DNA of 45,416 nt, from assembly GCA_945861535.1 (NCBI GenBank), contig CAMAUZ010000068.1, forward strand, positions 1-45,416. The letters are read 5' to 3'. Source of the stretch: Akkermansia muciniphila. Its GTDB lineage: Bacteria > Verrucomicrobiota > Verrucomicrobiia > Limisphaerales > BJHT01. Positions 17,134 through 26,079 of this stretch are shown here, in pieces. Both the position numbers and the translations under genes were made by a program. The first letter of the stretch is position 1. Every line of letters starts with the position of its first letter. The notes under the pieces were generated by a model. It saw only the letters and a program-made list of their open reading frames with translations, ran no database searches and was not told where the DNA came from.

Positions 17134-18066
17134 TCAGCCGCCGGCGGGCAGCCAGCGCGGATGCCGGGCCTGCAATTCGGCGGCGTAGCGCTCGAAGGTC
17201 GCGTCGCTCACCGAGGCATACGGGGGCAGCAGGCGCAGCGGAAATTCCGGGTCGTGCAGGCGGCAGAAGAGCTTGTCGTACGCGCCGTCCATGTGCGCGC
17301 TGGGGCTGACGAGGGCGAGCAGGTCGGCGAGCATTTCGGCCAACTCCTGCTGCATGGTGCCGAGCAACGCCAGGTCCTGCCCGTGCCCGGCGCGGAAGTA
17401 TTGCCGGCCCAGCGCCAGATTCGTCGAGGCCAGCGAAATCAGGAGGCCGCACTCGCCGAGGGCCGCCGCCTTGGCGAACCCCGCCTCGGTGATGAAATGC
17501 TGCAACTGCGGCGCGTCCGCGAGCAGGCTCCGCAGCCGGGCTTCGTCGGTGGTGCTGTTTTTGGTCGCCACCAGGTTCGGGTATTGCGCCGCGAGCCGGC
17601 CATACTCGGCACCGGTGAGAATGCGGCCGGTTCGCAGCAGGTTGTAGTGCAGGAATTCGCAGTCCGGAAACCGGCCGCAGGTCTCGCGAAAAAACGTCTC
17701 GACCTCCGGGTCCCGCAGGGCGCCCCAGCCGGGGAGGGTCAGTTGAAAGCGCCGTGCGCCCAGCGCGCGCGCCCGCTCGATGCGTTCGATCACCGTGGGC
17801 AGCGAGGGGCTGATCAGGCCCACCATGCTCTGCACGCCGTCCCCGTGCGTCTCGGCCAGGAACGCCCGGGTGATGGCGTCGAACTGCGCCTCGGTCACGG
17901 CGTAGCCTTCGCCCGCCGTCCCGAAGATGTAGAGGTCGCGAATACCGTTGGCGATCAGGTGGCGCACCGAACGGCGGAAGATGCCTTCGGCGAACGTGTA
18001 GTCCGCCTGCCACGGCACGCAGCAGGTGGCGAGGATTCCGCAGCGATAGCGTTTGGGTTGGTTCAT
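17134..18066 (-). CDS. Dihydrodipicolinate synthase/N-acetylneuraminate lyase family protein
   Basis: 310 residues from ATG 18066. The DHDPS/NAL class I aldolase barrel is clear: IFGTAGEGYAVT (family GTTGE, pyruvate carboxylate binding), the general-base Tyr in FLHYNLL, and the Schiff-base Lys in LVATKNS. The opening RCGILATCCVPW differs from lysine-pathway DapA, and the context is catabolic, so a keto-deoxy sugar acid aldolase/dehydratase or N-acetylneuraminate lyase-type activity is more likely than lysine synthesis. It starts 14 bases after the upstream oxidoreductase gene, so the two are co-transcribed. Confidence 0.85.
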   Translation of the reverse strand: MNQPKRYRCGILATCCVPWQADYTFAEGIFRRSVRHLIANGIRDLYIFGTAGEGYAVTEAQFDAITRAFLAETHGDGVQSMVGLISPSLPTVIERIERARALGARRFQLTLPGWGALRDPEVETFFRETCGRFPDCEFLHYNLLRTGRILTGAEYGRLAAQYPNLVATKNSTTDEARLRSLLADAPQLQHFITEAGFAKAAALGECGLLISLASTNLALGRQYFRAGHGQDLALLGTMQQELAEMLADLLALVSPSAHMDGAYDKLFCRLHDPEFPLRLLPPYASVSDATFERYAAELQARHPRWLPAGG

Positions 18067-18080
18067 GGGTGTAGGGGCGT

Positions 18081-19061
18081 TCAGTTGCGGGGCAGAGACG
18101 AAGGCTGTGCCGCTGCCAAAACGTCGGCGACGGCGATGACCTTGCCACCTTCCGCGCGGCTGCGGCTGCCGGCGATGAGGACGGCCATGAGTTCCACGGT
18201 TTCCGCGAAGGGCAGGGGAGCGGTGCCGCGCCGGAGCAGGTCGAGGAAGGCGATCAACTGGCCGCGGAAGGCGTTGTAGGTGTCGGTGAGCGTGAGCGCC
18301 AACTGGCCGCGCGTGCCGTACAAATGCACCGCGCCGAAGCTCCCATACGCATCGTGCAGCGCGCCAATCGTCAGGCGCACGCCGCTGCGATGCGTGACGT
18401 GCATGAGGTCGCCACCCGCGTCCGTGAGCGCCTGCACGCTGGTGAAACCCACGCCGAGCAGCGGTTCGACCGCCTCGAGCGCGTGGATGCCGTACCGCTC
18501 CCACGTCTTGCATGTGAAGCTCGTGATCCAGCGCAGTTCGCCAATGTGCGCGCGCTGGGCTTCGGTGAGGCGCATTTCCGGCGCGTAACGCATGCCGCTG
18601 GTGGAGAGCAGCACCTTGCCTGCGCGCTGCCACGTCGCGAACTGGCGCAGGTCGGCGACATTCGTCGCCAGCGGTTTGTCGATGAACACGGGCAGCCCCG
18701 CTTCGATAAACGGCCGCGCGCGGCGCACGTGATCGTCGCCGTTGTCCGTCGCGATGATGACCGCGTCCACGTTGCCGATGACCTCCTCGGGTCGGCTCAC
18801 GACATGCAGAATCAAGCTGGCTGCGGCAACCTTCGGCGCGTCGGCGGGATCATCGGTCCAGACGTGCGTCACCCGCGCGCCGGGCACGCCCATGCTGTCG
18901 AACGGCTGCCGGCCGAGATACACGGGGATGCTGGGATACGGGCACTTCGCCATCTCGGCGGGGTTGTAACCATTGATGATGGCGCTCCACGAATACGGGT
19001 GCCCGTTGCCCTCGATCATGCCGAGCATGGCGAGGCGGAGTTCTTTGGTGTGGGGGCTCAT
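18081..19061 (-). CDS. Gfo/Idh/MocA family oxidoreductase, atypical N-terminus
   Basis: 326 residues from ATG 19061, overlapping the upstream gene by 4 bases (ATGA), which shows translational coupling. The first strand reads RLAMLGMIEGNGHPYSWSAI, without the usual GxGxxG, while VDAVIIATDNGDDH and VFIDKPLATN (EKP-type) are the normal Gfo/Idh/MocA cofactor and catalytic-lysine motifs. The C-terminal beta-sheet domain contains GGDLMHVTHRSG and AVHLYGTRGQ. Members oxidise sugars or inositols with NAD(P). The lost Gly-rich turn may mean altered cofactor contact. Confidence 0.85.
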   Translation of the reverse strand: MSPHTKELRLAMLGMIEGNGHPYSWSAIINGYNPAEMAKCPYPSIPVYLGRQPFDSMGVPGARVTHVWTDDPADAPKVAAASLILHVVSRPEEVIGNVDAVIIATDNGDDHVRRARPFIEAGLPVFIDKPLATNVADLRQFATWQRAGKVLLSTSGMRYAPEMRLTEAQRAHIGELRWITSFTCKTWERYGIHALEAVEPLLGVGFTSVQALTDAGGDLMHVTHRSGVRLTIGALHDAYGSFGAVHLYGTRGQLALTLTDTYNAFRGQLIAFLDLLRRGTAPLPFAETVELMAVLIAGSRSRAEGGKVIAVADVLAAAQPSSLPRN

Positions 19062-20047
19062 GAAAGCGTGACCGGCAGACCGCTGGCAATGGATTGCAAC
19101 GCGGCCTGATTGAACTTCAACGTCTGCACCGCCTCCTCGAACGTACATAGCGGCGTCGGTTTTCCCTCGGTGCCGTCGAGAAACGCGTGCGCTTGCGCGA
19201 TGAACAAATCGTCGCGCTCCAGCGGCGGCGGCGCGTGCCAGGTCCACGCCGTCTCGCCCCGTCGCTGCACGCCCCAGCGCTGCTGATGGACCTCGATCTT
19301 CACGCTGCCGCGCTCAGCGTGGAACACGAGTGTGGTCTCGTTCGGAGCCTGAAATTGAGTCATCGCGTAGCTCACCAGCGTGTCACCGTGCCGCGCGCTG
19401 ACGTTCACCGTGTCCTCGACCGTCACGCCCTCGAGCGCCTGATGCGCGGCGTCGCAGAAGAGCCGCGTGCAGGGACCGAGGAGCCACTCGACGGCGTTGG
19501 CAAAGTGGGTGAGCGCGTCCTGCACCGCGCCGCCGCCGAGGTCATGGCGCGCGTAATAGATTTCGCGATAGGCCGGCCGATACGTCGGGAAATGCTGGCC
19601 GGCGACGATGCTCGCGTGCAGCACCTTTCCCAGTTCGCCCGTGAGCAATAATTCCCGCGCCGCAGCCATCCACGGCATCAGGTGATACACATACGCGACC
19701 GCGACAAACCGCTGCGCCTCCGCCATTGCCGCGCGCACCGACGGCACCAGCGTCGCGTCAATCGCCAGCGGCTTCTCGATGAAAACGTGCAGCCCCGCGC
19801 GCAGGAGTTGCCACGCCATCGGCAGATGCAGCGGCGCGGGCGTGCAAATCACCGCAGCATCAAAGCGCGCGCCCGCCAGCGCTTCGTCCAGCGACCGGAA
19901 GACTGGCGCGCCGTAAAGCAGTTGCATCGTCGCGAGCAGGCTGGCGTTGGGGTCGCACGCCGCGACCGTCGAGCGCCCGGTTTTCTGGAAACAGCGCAGA
20001 TGCCGCTCGCCGATGCTGCCGCAGCCAATGATGAGAATGGAATGCAT
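19058..20047 (-). CDS. Gfo/Idh/MocA family oxidoreductase, first gene of the operon
   Basis: 329 residues. A canonical Rossmann start ILIIGCGSIGERHLR, AAVICTPAPLH, and VFIEKPLAI with the conserved EKP lysine; the C-terminal domain holds the GGGAVQDALTHFANAVEWL metal/substrate helix typical of inositol/sugar dehydrogenases. It probably performs NAD(P)-dependent oxidation of a sugar or polyol. It is the promoter-proximal gene of a five-gene minus-strand unit and is divergent from the SGNH hydrolase gene, from which it is about 180 bases apart. Confidence 0.88.
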   Translation of the reverse strand: MHSILIIGCGSIGERHLRCFQKTGRSTVAACDPNASLLATMQLLYGAPVFRSLDEALAGARFDAAVICTPAPLHLPMAWQLLRAGLHVFIEKPLAIDATLVPSVRAAMAEAQRFVAVAYVYHLMPWMAAARELLLTGELGKVLHASIVAGQHFPTYRPAYREIYYARHDLGGGAVQDALTHFANAVEWLLGPCTRLFCDAAHQALEGVTVEDTVNVSARHGDTLVSYAMTQFQAPNETTLVFHAERGSVKIEVHQQRWGVQRRGETAWTWHAPPPLERDDLFIAQAHAFLDGTEGKPTPLCTFEEAVQTLKFNQAALQSIASGLPVTLS

Positions 20048-20229
20048 GTCGCGGGGTTTCTAACGACGCGGCGTGGCCGAGGAAACCAGATTCGTCCGCG
20101 GAGCGGGCCGCGCGTCGGTGAGCATAATTCATCAGGTCTCGCGCGGTTGGGCGGTCTCGCGCTCGTTTGTCCCGCGGGCGTCCGCCGTGAAGACTTCGCC
20201 GTCGGGAACGGTCGGTTCCCGCCGTGATT

Positions 20230-21159
20230 ATGAAAACTTCCTTCCTCCCCAGCGCCGTGCAGCCACCGGGCAGCGGCGTTTTTTTCAAGAGCGGACCTTC
20301 GTGCGCAAGGCCAGTGCTGCGGTTGCTCACCGCCGCGGTCTGCTTCCTCGCCCCCACGTTCGCATCTGCCGAACCGGGAACCCCCAAGGGCCAGAAGGAA
20401 ACCTACGACTGGGCTGGCCCCATGCGGGTGCTCACGCGCGAATTCAAAGGCGACGCCGGCAAGGTGCTGCGGCTCGGCGACTCGATCACCTACGCCAATC
20501 CCGGCTCCGCTTTTCTCCGGTACGGCAAGGACCGCACGCCCGAGCAGCTCGCTGTCTGCCGTTGGATGAAAGCCGACGGTCGTGACAAATCCAGCGGCGT
20601 CTGGCTCTCAATTAACGACCAGCCCGGCGGCCGCAGCCACACCGCCGCCTCGGGCGTCACCACCGCCCAATTTCTCGCCGGTGGCAAAGGCGGCCTGCCG
20701 AAACTCGACGACCTCATTCGCGATCACAACCCGCAGATCGCCTGCGTGCTGCTCGGCACCAACGACGCCAATGCGCGCCAGACGCCCGACGCGTTCGCCA
20801 AAAACCTCGCGACCATCGTCGCCAAATTGCGCGCCAACAAAACCATCCCCGTCCTCACCACCGTCCCGCCCCTGCGCGGCAAGACCGACCTCGTGCGGCA
20901 ATACAACGAGGCCATCTGGAAACTCGCCGCCGAGCACAAACTCCCCGTCGTGGATTACCACGGCGAAATCCTCGCCCGCCGCCCGAGCGATTGGGACGGT
21001 ACCTTGATCAGCCGCGACGGCGTGCATCCCTCCGCCGGGGAAAACGCTGGCCCCGCCACCGAGGCCAATCTCTCGCAAAACGGCTACCTGCTCTTCGGCT
21101 GGGCGACGCTGAGCAAACTGGTCGAGATCGAGCGGGAAGTGATCGACCGAAAAGACTAA
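20230..21159 (+). CDS. Exported SGNH/GDSL-type hydrolase
   Basis: 309 residues from ATG 20230 (a GTG two codons upstream is possible). An N-terminal hydrophobic region (LLTAAVCFLAPTFASA) follows an unusually long leader of about 30 residues. SGNH blocks are present: GDSIT with the nucleophile Ser (block I), LLGTNDAN (block III, Asn), and DGVHPS with the catalytic Asp and His (block V). Members are esterases/lipases or carbohydrate deacetylases. Export and the neighbouring sugar-catabolic operon make an acetyl-esterase acting on polysaccharide plausible, as inference. Confidence 0.85.
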   Translation: MKTSFLPSAVQPPGSGVFFKSGPSCARPVLRLLTAAVCFLAPTFASAEPGTPKGQKETYDWAGPMRVLTREFKGDAGKVLRLGDSITYANPGSAFLRYGKDRTPEQLAVCRWMKADGRDKSSGVWLSINDQPGGRSHTAASGVTTAQFLAGGKGGLPKLDDLIRDHNPQIACVLLGTNDANARQTPDAFAKNLATIVAKLRANKTIPVLTTVPPLRGKTDLVRQYNEAIWKLAAEHKLPVVDYHGEILARRPSDWDGTLISRDGVHPSAGENAGPATEANLSQNGYLLFGWATLSKLVEIEREVIDRKD

Positions 21160-21208
21160 CCCCGAACGCCGAAGCTTCGCGGCTGGGCGGGGCCGCGATT
21201 ACGCCGTA

Positions 21209-21444
21209 ACGAAGACTCGTTGCGAAACTTCGCGCCGGGACCGTTGTGACAAGCAGCGCGTCCGTCTCCCTCGCCCCGTGAGGCACGAACGGGGCGAGGG
21301 CCGGGGAGAGGGGTGCCCAATCGTGCGTTGGTTTTCGCCGTGGCGGAGCGCCTCCTCTCCCCGACCCTCTCCTCCGTTCCGAACGGAGGAGAGGGAGCCG
21401 GAGGCCCCGGTGCGGACGGTACGAACGGTCGCAAAGACTGACAC
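21209..21444. repeat. Copy A of a three-copy ~235-bp palindrome-rich element
   Basis: Shares with 43315-43548 nearly the whole series: CGTTGCG start, GCCGGGACCG, GCGTCCGTCTCCCTCGCCCC, GGCACGAACGGGG, GGAGCGCCTCCTCTCCCC, a CCTCCGTTCCGAACGGAGG palindrome and the end CGCAAAGACTGA. Its outer ends are more worn than those of copy C. It fills the gap between the SGNH hydrolase and the toxin gene. Confidence 0.8.
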
Positions 21445-21566
21445 GGAGTCGGGGCGACAGAAGCTCGGCGGCAGCGGAAAAATTCTTCGGAGCTGTCGAA
21501 GCGGGACGGGGGATTCTGTTTCTTCAAACGACCGGGCCAGCCCGCGCCATTCCTCGAAACGGGTGC

Positions 21567-21998
21567 TCACCCAGCGACCGGATTTTTCCACTTCAGCCCG
21601 CGAAAGCGGGCGAAGTCGGTGTCGGTCGAGTGCAGGCAGCAGTTGTGTTCGACGGCCAGCGCGGCGAGATGGGCGTCGGTGACCAGGTTGGCGACAGCGT
21701 TTCCGCTGCGGAGCATTTGCTGGAAGATCGGCCAGTGTTTCTCGGTCGGCTGGAGGAGCCGCACGCAGGGCTGGTCAAGCCAGCTCTGCACCCGCGCGAT
21801 GGCCTCCGCGAGCGTGAGCGGGCGCTGGTGCAGCCGGGCGTTGGTGCCGATGCGGATGAAGGCGTTCAACACCGGCCAGCACAGGCCCACCGGATCGGAG
21901 CCGCTGAGCTGCGCATCCCACCACGTCCGCGCCGCCTCGTGGTGTTCCGACAGTGCGTCCTCGGCGTACAGGAGTAGGTTCGCATCGACGAGGATCAT
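21567..21998 (-). CDS. PIN-domain ribonuclease toxin (VapC-like)
   Basis: 143 residues. The PIN fold acids are visible: MILVDANLLLYA (first Asp), an acid-bearing middle, VTDAHLAALA (Asp) and STDTDFARF (final Asp pair). VapC toxins are Mg-dependent RNases cutting tRNA or rRNA. The gene starts within the antitoxin stop (ATGA overlap 21995-21998), the usual toxin-antitoxin coupling. The target RNA cannot be inferred. Confidence 0.88.
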   Translation of the reverse strand: MILVDANLLLYAEDALSEHHEAARTWWDAQLSGSDPVGLCWPVLNAFIRIGTNARLHQRPLTLAEAIARVQSWLDQPCVRLLQPTEKHWPIFQQMLRSGNAVANLVTDAHLAALAVEHNCCLHSTDTDFARFRGLKWKNPVAG

Positions 21999-22240
21999 GA
22001 ATGCTCCTCTCCCTCTGCTGCGGCGATCAGCTCCGAGATATTGTCGTAGCTGAAACCGCGGCGCAGGCCCATGGCCCGCGGCTTGGTGCGATAGGGCTTC
22101 GCGGCGGGCGGGGCGAGAATCTCGTCCAGGCCCGCCCGGAGCGCGGCGTTGATCACGTCTTTGAACGGCTTCCGCAACCGGGCGGCGCCCTGCTTCGCCC
22201 GGGCGGCCACGTCATGGTCCAACGTCAGGGTGGTTCTCAT
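21995..22240 (-). CDS. Antitoxin of the PIN toxin (ribbon-helix-helix, VapB-like)
   Basis: 81 residues. The start MRTTLTLDHDVAARAKQ followed by a helix (KPFKDVINAALRAGLD) is a ribbon-helix-helix DNA-binding domain; the C-terminal part (PYRTKPRAMGLRRGFSYDNISEL) would bind and block the toxin. It is the first gene of the pair and, by family precedent, would autorepress the operon. Confidence 0.85.
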   Translation of the reverse strand: MRTTLTLDHDVAARAKQGAARLRKPFKDVINAALRAGLDEILAPPAAKPYRTKPRAMGLRRGFSYDNISELIAAAEGEEHS

Positions 22241-22385
22241 GCGGGCATCATGATGCCTATCTAGGTGATGTCAACGCATGCACCCCGGGAGCGTAACGGC
22301 CCATCGGACGCCATCCCCGGCACCGCTTTGTGGTGCCCCGATGCGGTCGCCACCAAGTCACTACGGTCGGGGACGCCCCGCTGAT

Positions 22386-22758
22386 ATGAAACCGATCTCC
22401 CCGATCTCTGCTCGGCGACTACCGGGCAGCACGCTGCGGCTCGTGACTCTTGCCGCGCTGCCGGCCGGCGCACTCGCCGGTGACTGGCCGGCTTACAAAC
22501 ACGACCCGTAACGCACGAGTGGGAGCACCGAGTTTCGGCGGATGACACGGTGCGCGCCCGATGCGAAGACCGGAGTCGGGAAGTGGCATTTCATCGCGGG
22601 CGGGCCGGTGCGGTTCGCGTCGCAACTGGACCGGGGCGGGGCGTATTTCGCAGCGGACGACGTTTTCGTTTATTGCCGTGCGGCGGAGGCGGGAAAGCTG
22701 GTGTGGAAAATTTCAGGCTGCGCCGCGCGACGAACGTATGGTGGGCAATCACCACTGA
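22386..22758 (+). pseudogene. Decayed PQQ-like beta-propeller protein gene
   Basis: Begins with MKPISPISARRLPGSTLR, a signal-like LVTLAALPAGALAG and DWPAYKHDP, the normal start of this family, but an in-frame TAA at 22509-22511 follows at once. The same frame continues RTSGSTEF, then after an apparent internal loss reads DAKTGVGKWHFIAGGPVRF, a propeller blade, and AGKLVWK. One extra A near 22702 then shifts the frame; the other frame restores FQAAPRDERMVGNHH before TGA. So it has a stop, a frameshift and a large deletion. Intact relative in this window: 5728-7056. Confidence 0.8.
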
Positions 22759-22928
22759 CCGGCACGCATGGGATCCGGGTCAAACCGCACTCGGAAAGAG
22801 ACGTCGGGTCGGGCTTCCCATTAGTGCCGGACAGTGCCGGTCAGTGGTTTCAAGCGATTCGTCGCCAGGCGACGGCCGCACTGCGGATCATCGGAAATTG
22901 CGAGTCACGCCTCCCAGCGTGTTACCGG

Positions 22929-23004
22929 TGGTGGAGCCGACAGGGATCGAACCTGCGACCTTCTCATTGCGAACGAGACGCTCTACCAACTGAGCTACGA
23001 CCCC
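22929..23004 (-). tRNA. tRNA-Ala, anticodon CGC
   Basis: The minus strand folds as a full cloverleaf of 76 bases with encoded CCA. Acceptor GGGGTCG/CGGCTCC includes the G3-U70 wobble pair that is the alanine identity element, with A73. The D arm is GCTC-AGTTGGTA-GAGC, the anticodon stem TCTCG/TGAGA with loop TTCGCAA (anticodon CGC), and the T arm contains GGTTCGATCCC-like bases. It decodes GCG. Confidence 0.95.
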
Positions 23005-23390
23005 AACCGTCACCAGCAAAACTCGCGCGGTTTTTCTCGCGTCCGCACCGCCAAATGTCAACGAGTTTCGCGGGAAATCCGGCCCATTGGCGGGGCATCG
23101 GGCGCCAGCGCATTGCAAAATGACCGGAACGCCAGGACGGCGGGAAACTGAACCTTCCAACCTGCGCCGGAATGTTCGCCGATGACGATGACGGCCACGA
23201 GCCGCGACCGCGTGGCGTGATCGAGTCGGGGATGCGGCGGAGCCACAGTTCGAGGCGCGGCAGGAACCCGCTGGCACCCGTTGCGGTCATCAAAATCACC
23301 GCGCGATGGCCGTGATCGCCCCGGCCGGAAGCCTAATCTCGACAGCCACGGGACCGGTCGCTAGCCTCCGGCGAATTGATTTTAGCCCGC
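23005..23390. other. Intergenic region between tRNA-Ala and the M20 peptidase
   Basis: About 385 bases with no recognisable coding domain. Open frames on the minus strand run into the tRNA and are not credible. tRNA flanks often collect insertions, and the pseudogene on the other side of the tRNA fits such a turnover zone. Confidence 0.4.
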
Positions 23391-24521
23391 ATGACCACTG
23401 TTGAACGTTTGCTGTTGGATCTCATCGCCCTGCCGAGCATCAACCCCGCCTTTCTTCCGGCCGGTCATCCGCTCGGTGGGGAAAAACGGGTGGCTGAATA
23501 CCTTGGTGGCCGGGCGATCCGCGTCGGCCTGGAGGTCGTGTTCGAGCAGGTTTTTCCCGAGCGCGCCAATGTTTTGATGCGCCTGTCGCCGCCCGGCCCC
23601 GTCAAGCACCGCATCCTCCTCGCGCCGCACATGGACACCGTGGGTGTCACGGACGAGGCGATGCTCGTGCCCAGGCTCGCGGATGGACGCATCCACGGGC
23701 GCGGTGCGTGCGACACGAAGGGCTGCATTGCCGCCATGTTCGTCGCGGTGGCCGATCTGGCGCAGCGCAAGCGCCGTCCGCAGCACACCGAGATCGTCTT
23801 GGCCGCTTTGATCGACGAAGAGAACAACCAGTCCGGCTCGCGCGCCCTTGCCAAGGGTGCGTATCGCGCCGATCTCGCCATCGTTGGCGAACCTACCCGC
23901 CTCAAAGTCGTCACCGCGCACAAGGGTGACCTCTGGCTTAAGCTCGAAACCGCGGGCAAAGCCGCGCACGGCTCCAAGCCGCATCTCGGCCGCAACGCCG
24001 TCCACGCCATGGCGAAAATCGTGGACCTGCTGGAGACCGAATACGCCGCGTCGCTCCGCACCCGCAGCCATCCGCTGCTCGGTTCGCCCACCATCAACGT
24101 CGGTTCGATCAGCGGCGGCGTGCAGCCGAACATCGTCCCCGCCCACTGCTCGATCACCGTGGACCGTCGCACGATTCCCGGCGAAACCGAAGCCAGCGTG
24201 CGTCAGGAAATCATGGCCCTCCTGCGCCGGCACAAGCTCAAGGCCACGCTGGCCGACACCCGCGCCGCCGCCTGTCTGCCGCTCGAAACCAACCCCGCGC
24301 TGCCGTTGGTCAGCCGTTTCATTCACAGCGCCGGGCAGCGTGAAACCATCGGCGTGGATTACTTCTGCGACGCGTCGGTACTCTCGCAGGCCGGCACGCC
24401 GAGCATTGTCTTCGGACCGGGCGACATCGCCCAGGCGCATACGGCGGACGAATGGATCGCGACCGATTCCCTCGAACGCGGCACGCAGATTCTGTCGCGC
24501 TTTCTCCAGGCGCTGCCGTGA
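23391..24521 (+). CDS. M20 family metallopeptidase / ArgE-DapE-like deacylase
   Basis: 376 residues from ATG 23391. Two-zinc M20 signatures: LAPHMDTVGV (His and Asp), GRGACDTKGCIAAM (bridging Asp), IDEENNQSGS (Glu pair: base and ligand), VGEPTRLKVV (ligand) and AHTADEW near the C-terminus (His ligand). The inserted dimerisation domain contains AAHGSKPHLGRNAV. Family enzymes hydrolyse N-acyl amino acids (ArgE, DapE) or dipeptides. The HGSKP motif is shared by DapE and ArgE, so the substrate is open. The next gene starts about 30 bases downstream, so they are probably co-transcribed. Confidence 0.88.
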   Translation: MTTVERLLLDLIALPSINPAFLPAGHPLGGEKRVAEYLGGRAIRVGLEVVFEQVFPERANVLMRLSPPGPVKHRILLAPHMDTVGVTDEAMLVPRLADGRIHGRGACDTKGCIAAMFVAVADLAQRKRRPQHTEIVLAALIDEENNQSGSRALAKGAYRADLAIVGEPTRLKVVTAHKGDLWLKLETAGKAAHGSKPHLGRNAVHAMAKIVDLLETEYAASLRTRSHPLLGSPTINVGSISGGVQPNIVPAHCSITVDRRTIPGETEASVRQEIMALLRRHKLKATLADTRAAACLPLETNPALPLVSRFIHSAGQRETIGVDYFCDASVLSQAGTPSIVFGPGDIAQAHTADEWIATDSLERGTQILSRFLQALP

Positions 24522-24552
24522 GTTGCGGGCGTTCGCCTCGTACCCGCCGGCC

Positions 24553-25797
24553 ATGCGCCTCGCCTTCCTCACCCACGAACCGTTCTATCCGCCCAGCGGC
24601 GGCGGTTCCGCCGAGGCGGTCTATCTCGCGCAGGAATTTGTCCGGCGCGGTCACGAGGTTCACATTTTCTCACCGGGCTTTCCGGAAGCGGAAGCGGTGG
24701 CGCAGAAATTCGGCGTCCGTCTGCACCGGTTCACGACGTGGCAGATGGGCCGCTACGCTTCGTTCCGCAATTTCAAATACCTCCTCTTTCCCGCCGCGCT
24801 CCAGCGCATGGTCCGGCGCGCGGCGCGGGAAACCCCGTTCGATCTGCTGCTCTCGCAACACACCATCTCCGCCGTGGCTGCGGGGCGTTTGCGTGCGCAA
24901 CTCGGCGTGCCGGTGGTGATGAACTTCCTCGATTACCTCACCGGCTTCATGGAGACGTGGCCCGGGTGGATCGCCCCGCGACCGCTCGTCGAGAGTCTGA
25001 AACGCTACGAACTCTCCCTGCCCGAACGTTTTCACGCCGACGGCGTCCTCACCGTTTCCGATCCGCTCGCCGATCTGTTCGTCGCCGCCGGCTGTCCGCG
25101 CGAACGCATTCTACCGATTTACTACGGCTACGACGCCGGGCTGTTCCGGCCCGCGGACGCGCCGTTGTCGGCGCCCATCACCACGGCCACCACGGCGGCT
25201 GCCGCGCCGGTCGTCGTGATGCACGGCTCGTTTGATCATCATCATCTCGGCGCGATTGCCGTGGGCGCGCTCACCGAGGTGCAGCGGCAGCGGCCGGACG
25301 TGATCTTTCGTTTCGTGGGAAAACAGACCGCCGGCCTCGTCCGCTTTCTCACGCGCCTGCGCGAAACGATTCCCGAGCGCAATCTGCAAGCCACCGGCTT
25401 CGTGCCCTACGCCGAGGTGGCGCAGCACCTCCGCACCGCCACGGTTGGCATCGTGCCCTACGAAGAATCCACCGGCACGCACTGCGCGTTCGTCGCCAAG
25501 GCGGTGGAATATCTCGGCGTCGGTTTGCCCGCGGTCTCGACGCCGCTGAAAAATCTCCGCCGCTATTTCGCCGACGAACCCGCGCTGCGGTTCGCGGATT
25601 TCACCGGCGCCAGTTTTGCGCGGGAAATTCTCGGCTGGCTCGCCGAGCCGACCGAACGTCGTCGCGCCCTTGGCCTCGCGGCCAGCGCGCGCGTTCGCAC
25701 CGCGCTGGACTGGGGTGCCATCAGCCGCCGCGCCGCGGGATTTGTCGAGGCGGTGCGGGAACAGCACGGAGCGCCGGCAGACCGCAGGCGGAATTGA
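24553..25797 (+). CDS. GT4-type glycosyltransferase
   Basis: 414 residues from ATG 24553. GT-B fold: the N-terminal MRLAFLTHEPFYPPSGGG with the donor-side glycine loop, EFVRRGHEVHIFSPG, a middle hinge LTVSDPLADLF, then FRFVGKQTAG, ATGFVPYAEVAQHLRTATVGIVPYEES, and KAVEYLGVGLPAVSTPL, the usual GT4 nucleotide-sugar binding region. It transfers a sugar from an NDP-donor, probably in surface polysaccharide synthesis, because a flippase-like gene follows. The stop codon lies at the border of an inverted-repeat element (next entry), so the last residues (QHGAPADRRRN) may be altered. Confidence 0.85.
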   Translation: MRLAFLTHEPFYPPSGGGSAEAVYLAQEFVRRGHEVHIFSPGFPEAEAVAQKFGVRLHRFTTWQMGRYASFRNFKYLLFPAALQRMVRRAARETPFDLLLSQHTISAVAAGRLRAQLGVPVVMNFLDYLTGFMETWPGWIAPRPLVESLKRYELSLPERFHADGVLTVSDPLADLFVAAGCPRERILPIYYGYDAGLFRPADAPLSAPITTATTAAAAPVVVMHGSFDHHHLGAIAVGALTEVQRQRPDVIFRFVGKQTAGLVRFLTRLRETIPERNLQATGFVPYAEVAQHLRTATVGIVPYEESTGTHCAFVAKAVEYLGVGLPAVSTPLKNLRRYFADEPALRFADFTGASFAREILGWLAEPTERRRALGLAASARVRTALDWGAISRRAAGFVEAVREQHGAPADRRRN

Positions 25798-26025
25798 TTA
25801 AGCACGGATGTCCACTAATGAACACGGATGCGGACGGGGTGGGCGCGGCGGGAGCGCGGGCGGTCCGCGCCCGCAGCAGTCGCGCGTCGGCGACGGTGCT
25901 GAAAACTCCTCGCACTTCGGTTTCGCCGCTGCCGTTGCGACCGGGGACCGGTCGCGCTCCGTTGGGGCGCCGATTCGCCGTCCCGTTTCTCTTCGTGTTT
26001 ATCCGTGTCGATCCGTGGTTCAATC
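25796..26025. repeat. ~230-bp inverted-repeat element (CACGGAT family)
   Basis: The left end GATTAAGCACGGAT and the reverse complement of the right end, GATTGAACCACGGAT, form imperfect terminal repeats; inside each are further AACACGGAT / ACACGGATAAACACG words. It has no gene. The GA of the left end completes the TGA stop of the glycosyltransferase. Confidence 0.65.
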
Positions 26026-26079
26026 TCTGCGTCCGGGTTCAGCCCGCGCGCCAAGCGCCGATGCTCTCCCGATAACCGC

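Noticed and set aside
23382-24572. Minus-strand frame over the M20 peptidase
   Set aside because: Antisense shadow of a gene with complete metal-binding motifs.
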